64,000 nucleotides of DNA from NCBI RefSeq assembly GCF_000372725.1, contig NW_005200880.1:172741-236740 (forward strand), read 5' to 3'. Of the stretch, positions 60,678 through 64,000 are shown piece after piece. The notes below the pieces were generated by a model. The model had not been told where the DNA came from. It worked only from the letters and a program-made list of their open reading frames with translations, and made no database searches. Position 1 is the first letter of the stretch. Each line of letters starts with the position of its first letter. The translations under genes and the position numbers were made by a program. This stretch comes from Emiliania huxleyi CCMP1516 (taxonomy: Eukaryota; Haptophyta; Isochrysidales; Noelaerhabdaceae).

Positions 60678-62289
60678 GTGGCGGAACAGATGGCGAGGGC
60701 GAGTGAGGAGGCGCTCGGATACCGGCAGCCGTGCGAGCTAAAAGAGCAAGAGCCGCCGAGCGGAGTAGCGAGACCGCAACTGGCGACACGCGATGAGGTG
60801 GGAGGGGTAGTGCCGGGGCTAGGAGAGACGGAGGGCTCGCCCCCGAGGCACGGCGCGTGGGTAAGAGACGCCGAACTCCAGGAGGATCCGCTTACACGCT
60901 TCCTACTGCGGTGGGACGAGCGTTTGAAGCCGGGACAAGGGCGCTGTCAGACAGAAACGGGACGCAGGTCATGATGCTTGGGCAAGAGGATAGAGCCGCT
61001 TGGCTCGGAGAAGGGCCGTGAGCTCAACGCGGAGGTTGCCAGGATATGCCTCGCGCTGCACAGAGCGCGGCCCTTCACGCACCTCGCTGCGACGGATGGA
61101 GGGAGAGACATGCCAAACAAGTGGGTGGGGGATAGGTTCGTGCCTCGACCAGTTGTGTCGTATGGGGTGTACGAAGGGCCGGCCCGATTCGGGAGACCCG
61201 TCGAGGGATCTGGACAGCTCGAAGGCGGGGACGATGAGCTGCGGCTCGGTCGCGTTTGGGCAGGGGCTGTGGGGCGGCAGACTCTGCCAGACGACTGGCA
61301 GGTGATAGACGCGGAAATGTACGCGGTGCTGGCTTACCTGCGTAAGATGGCGACGGCGGAAGATGCGGCGGACAGGAGGTGCCTCGTCTTGAGCGACTGC
61401 AAGCCCGCGCTACAGCAGATCGAGGCGGCGTACCGAAAAGGCTCTCTTGAGGGGCTCAGGGAGTGGGGCATTAGAGGGGATATGCAGATATCGCGCCCAG
61501 CTCGAATCTGTCACGTTCCTGTGAGTACCGAGCCACGCGGGGCGCGCTAGCAACCCCTACGCCGACGCCGCGGCGACGGCATACATGGGGGCCAGCGAGA
61601 TTGAGGATGCCACCGCCGTCATCCGTGAAGCAGTGAGGACACGCCCGTGCCTGTACACGGACCGCCGGAGGACGGCAGACAGAGAGTGGGGGCGGGAGGT
61701 ACTGGACCGGAGGACCTATTACGCCACACGCGGCCACACGAACGAGTGGGTGCGGGGACGGCTCGGCGAGGGGCTCACGGCGGGGTCGCACACGGCAGGG
61801 GTGACGGGGCCGCTGTGGAGCGATGTGGTCAGGGGAACGACGAGACAAATGGGACAAGCACCAGCGATCAAGGATCAGCACAGCGAGCGCGAGATTGAAT
61901 TCGCCGACGTGGATGATCACAACGTGGTGACAAAGACCGTCATGGGAGTGCGGGTGCGGCAGCAGGCGGGGGTGCCACACGGAGCACACCACGAGAGGAT
62001 CATGCGGGGAGAGGCGGGGAGAGAGACCCCGGGCGCCGCCACAAGGAGCGAACTCAGGGGCTGCCTCGTCTGTAAGGCCGTGAGGGACGCGGCGAGGAGG
62101 GCGGCACTAAAGCGAGACCCGCTGTGTCCGATCGTGCGGAAAGCCGCGCAGCGATGCCATGCCGAGGAAGAAGGGACCGCCGCCGCAAGTGCCGTTGACA
62201 AAGTTGGGTCCAGTATTAAACTCGTTCAGCTGCTGTCGGTGCAGTCCCACTGCCGCCGCTGCCGCTGCACTAATGCTGGGGGCAACTAA
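60678..62289 (+). mobile_element. decayed retroelement pol fragment with RNase H
   Basis: An open frame from 60678 is interrupted by an in-frame TGA at 60972, continues to 61550, and is then frameshifted to the frame ending at 62287. The middle part carries an RNase H-like sequence: HLAATDGGRD, WQVIDAEMYAVLAYLRK, RCLVLSDCKPALQQIEAAYR and, after the shift, SNPYADAAATAYM. This gives the order of the four acidic catalytic residues. A C-terminal region with CLVCKAVRDAARRAALKRDP and LCPIVRKAAQRCH resembles the Cys/His end of LINE pol proteins. No reverse transcriptase core is visible upstream. It is a dead fragment, probably non-LTR. Confidence 0.6.
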
Positions 62290-62583
62290 GGACTCTCACC
62301 GACAGATGCACAGGCTTCTGCTTCTCCCCGCCGACGACCGCATTGATGTGCACCTGGGTTATGTACGAGCCGTCAACCGTCAGCGAGCCCCGGTCATCAT
62401 TGATGACAAAAGTCGCGTCCTCAGTCATGACATTGACGCTCAGGTTGTTTGGGCGCGGCATTTCAAATGCGATGACCGGTATTCAGCTAATTTAGTCTCC
62501 ATCGGCGAGTACACGCTATTGCTGTGCCGCAAGCTCTCCTGCGCTGATGGGTGGAAGTTACTCTCATCTCTCGCCTCGCGACA

Positions 62584-62638
62584 GGGAGGTAGGTAGGTAG
62601 GTAGGAAGATGAAGAACAGTCAGGCTCGGACTGGACAG
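62584..62638. repeat. dispersed repeat, copy 4 of 4, with GTAG microsatellite
   Basis: AGGTAGGTAGGTAGGTAGG is followed by AGTCAGGCTCGGACTGGACA. Same orientation as copies 1-3. The microsatellite would be the 3' tail if the element is read on the minus strand. Confidence 0.75.
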
Positions 62639-62767
62639 GTGCCGTGTGGTCAGGAAAAGAAACCGGGGGTCCGGGACCGATGTGCGATGAGAGGGGGGGC
62701 ACAAGAACGTTGAGTGAGAGTGAGAGAACAGAGTACACAGTTGGACCCCATTTACTGCGGTCACTCT

Positions 62768-64000
62768 TCAGGCAGCGCACTCCCATTTGGATGGATCCGT
62801 TTCCGTCGAGCACTGCTTGCACGTGCCGTCACACTGCGGGCAAACGGTCAGCCAAGTGCCACAAACACGTCTCGGATAGTAGGGCATCGCGTCGCAGTAC
62901 TCTTTCTCGAGGAGCCAGTCCGGCCGTTTCAGCTTGAGCTTCTCCTGGAGCATGTACTCGGACGTCTCTAGGGATCCCTCCCCCCAACCCGAGTTGAGCG
63001 AGAATGCCTCGCCGACAATGTGAAGTCCCTCGACCGGCTCGAGCACTTCCGCGTAGCGTTCCCACCAGCGAATGCCAGCACGCCAGAAGTGCGTGGCGAA
63101 GGTCTTCGTCACCGGATTGTCGGCGTGCCACACCCGGTGCTTGATCTCGGTCGGGGTTGGGATGCGCACAGTCGTCATGTTGCTGATAAACTGCTGCTCG
63201 AGCAGCACCCTCATCCGCTCCCAAAAGGTGCGGGAGGCGGGCACGTACGTCTCGTCCTCCCTCCGCTCTCCCGTAATGTCGCCGATGAACTTGGACGGGT
63301 CAACGCAGTTGGCGCACTGCGAGGCGGTCGAGGCCGTGCAGCTCTTGAGCTGTTGCTCCTCTGGATCGGCGCCAAAAGTCCGCTCCGGGTCGCTGGTCGT
63401 GTAGATCTGCAGCACCCCCCCCTTGCCCTCGCACTCCGGCGGCGTCTGGCTAGCTGTCTGCTGGGTTCCAGGATACCAAGCGAAGAGCTGCCCGAGGGCA
63501 TTGCTTGAGGTGAAGCGGCCCACAGTGTATCCAGCAGGGAAATCGGCATTCCAGCGGGCGTCGCTGCCGGTGTGCCGATCATCGACCTGCGAAGATGCTT
63601 CCCCTCCGACCACATCTTCCGGGAGCGCCTGCTCCCACCAGCGTTCGGGAAAGGCCATGAACGTCTTCATGAGCGAGAGGCCCCCGATGCTTTCGGTCAG
63701 GCGTTCGATCGTGCTTCTCAGGTTGAGCTCCGGGCTGATGCTGTACTGAATCCGCTCCAATGGTGCCTTTGGTAGGGCTAGGATTGCCCGTTTGGCGCGC
63801 ACGACGAAAATCTTGCCCGTGAGCGACGTGATGCCTGAGCACGGCGACGTGACTGTCTCTCCGAACGTGAGCTTGTACGGGTGAGAGCTCCGTCTCGGCT
63901 CATATTCAACAGAGACGAGCTCTCGGTGATGATGCACGTTCGCCCGGTCGTTCCTCCACCCACCGGGTGCCTTGAACTCGTCGATGAGGCGGCGAACGAG
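62768..64000 (-). CDS. flavin-containing amine oxidase, C-terminal part (5' end outside window)
   Basis: The frame is open to the window edge at 64000 and stops at 62768 (411 codons visible). Landmarks of the FAD-dependent amine oxidase family are VVRAKRAILALPKAPLERIQ, LSLMKTFMAFPERWWEQ and the C-terminal FAD/substrate motif LHIVGEAFSLNSGWGEGSLE followed by TSEYMLQEKL. The family oxidises amines or amino acids to imines with H2O2 release; the substrate cannot be told from this part. About 60 residues rich in Cys (VCPQCDGTCKQC) follow the oxidase domain. The N-terminal Rossmann GxGxxG motif lies outside the window. Confidence 0.85.
   Translation of the reverse strand, partial: LVRRLIDEFKAPGGWRNDRANVHHHRELVSVEYEPRRSSHPYKLTFGETVTSPCSGITSLTGKIFVVRAKRAILALPKAPLERIQYSISPELNLRSTIERLTESIGGLSLMKTFMAFPERWWEQALPEDVVGGEASSQVDDRHTGSDARWNADFPAGYTVGRFTSSNALGQLFAWYPGTQQTASQTPPECEGKGGVLQIYTTSDPERTFGADPEEQQLKSCTASTASQCANCVDPSKFIGDITGERREDETYVPASRTFWERMRVLLEQQFISNMTTVRIPTPTEIKHRVWHADNPVTKTFATHFWRAGIRWWERYAEVLEPVEGLHIVGEAFSLNSGWGEGSLETSEYMLQEKLKLKRPDWLLEKEYCDAMPYYPRRVCGTWLTVCPQCDGTCKQCSTETDPSKWECAA

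Overview
This is a gene-dense, very GC-rich nuclear window from a eukaryote. It has spliced genes on both strands, long proline- and alanine-rich proteins, abundant microsatellites and foldback repeats, and two 100-N assembly gaps (9752-9851 and 49897-49996). Chromatin assembly factor 1, the GINS subunit SLD5, a PPR protein, F-box/RCC1 paralogues, an ankyrin-kinase-RING giant, and about equal use of GC-AG and GT-AG introns suggest a unicellular alga. A haptophyte of the Emiliania/Chrysochromulina/Prymnesium kind fits best. A pelagophyte is a possible alternative. This is inferred from style, not from a marker gene.

Layout. 1-963: end of an RCC1-repeat gene. 1385-2034: a foldback repeat. 2446-4802: a drug/metabolite transporter joined in one spliced frame to a phytanoyl-CoA dioxygenase-like domain. 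4905-7100: mobile-repeat remnants. 7485-8891: intact F-box/RCC1 gene. 9060-10571: SLD5. 11225-13241 (minus): LtrA-like membrane protein. 13309-14545: tandem modules of unknown function. 15732-16609 (minus): small, probably organelle-targeted protein. 17300-18202: purine tract and hairpins. 18403-19750: internally deleted Ty1/copia element with identical LTRs. 19863-21385 (minus): leucine-rich-repeat protein. 22296-23145: G-tract foldback element. 24095-24577: truncated cyclin-like gene. 25795-27313 (minus): two unknown genes. 29891-31883: DNA methyltransferase of bacterial/phage type. 32215-36296: CAF-1 large subunit. 36694-39099 (minus): PPR protein. 39431-40424: RCC1 and BTB pseudogene remnants. 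40614-42683: CUB-transmembrane-ADP-ribosyltransferase protein. 43645-49620 (minus): ankyrin-kinase-RING protein. 50677-52236: DUG3-like glutamine amidotransferase. 52929-53829 (minus): conserved unknown. 54289-55716 (minus): second full F-box/RCC1 gene. 56549-60267: cysteine-module/proline-rich surface protein. 60678-62289: retroelement RNase H remnant. 62768-64000 (minus): flavin amine oxidase, cut by the window edge.

The genes do not form an operon or one pathway; each is its own transcription unit. SLD5 and the CAF-1 large subunit both act at the replication fork but lie 22 kb apart among unrelated genes. Exon models were built by hand from frame continuity, splice-site dinucleotides and family motifs. 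Every multi-exon model sums to a multiple of three. The most interesting items are the phage-type DNA methyltransferase in a spliced nuclear gene, the CUB/ART receptor-like protein, the transporter-dioxygenase fusion, and several introns whose ends are direct duplications of the adjoining exon with a micro-tandem repeat between them, which looks like recent intron birth.
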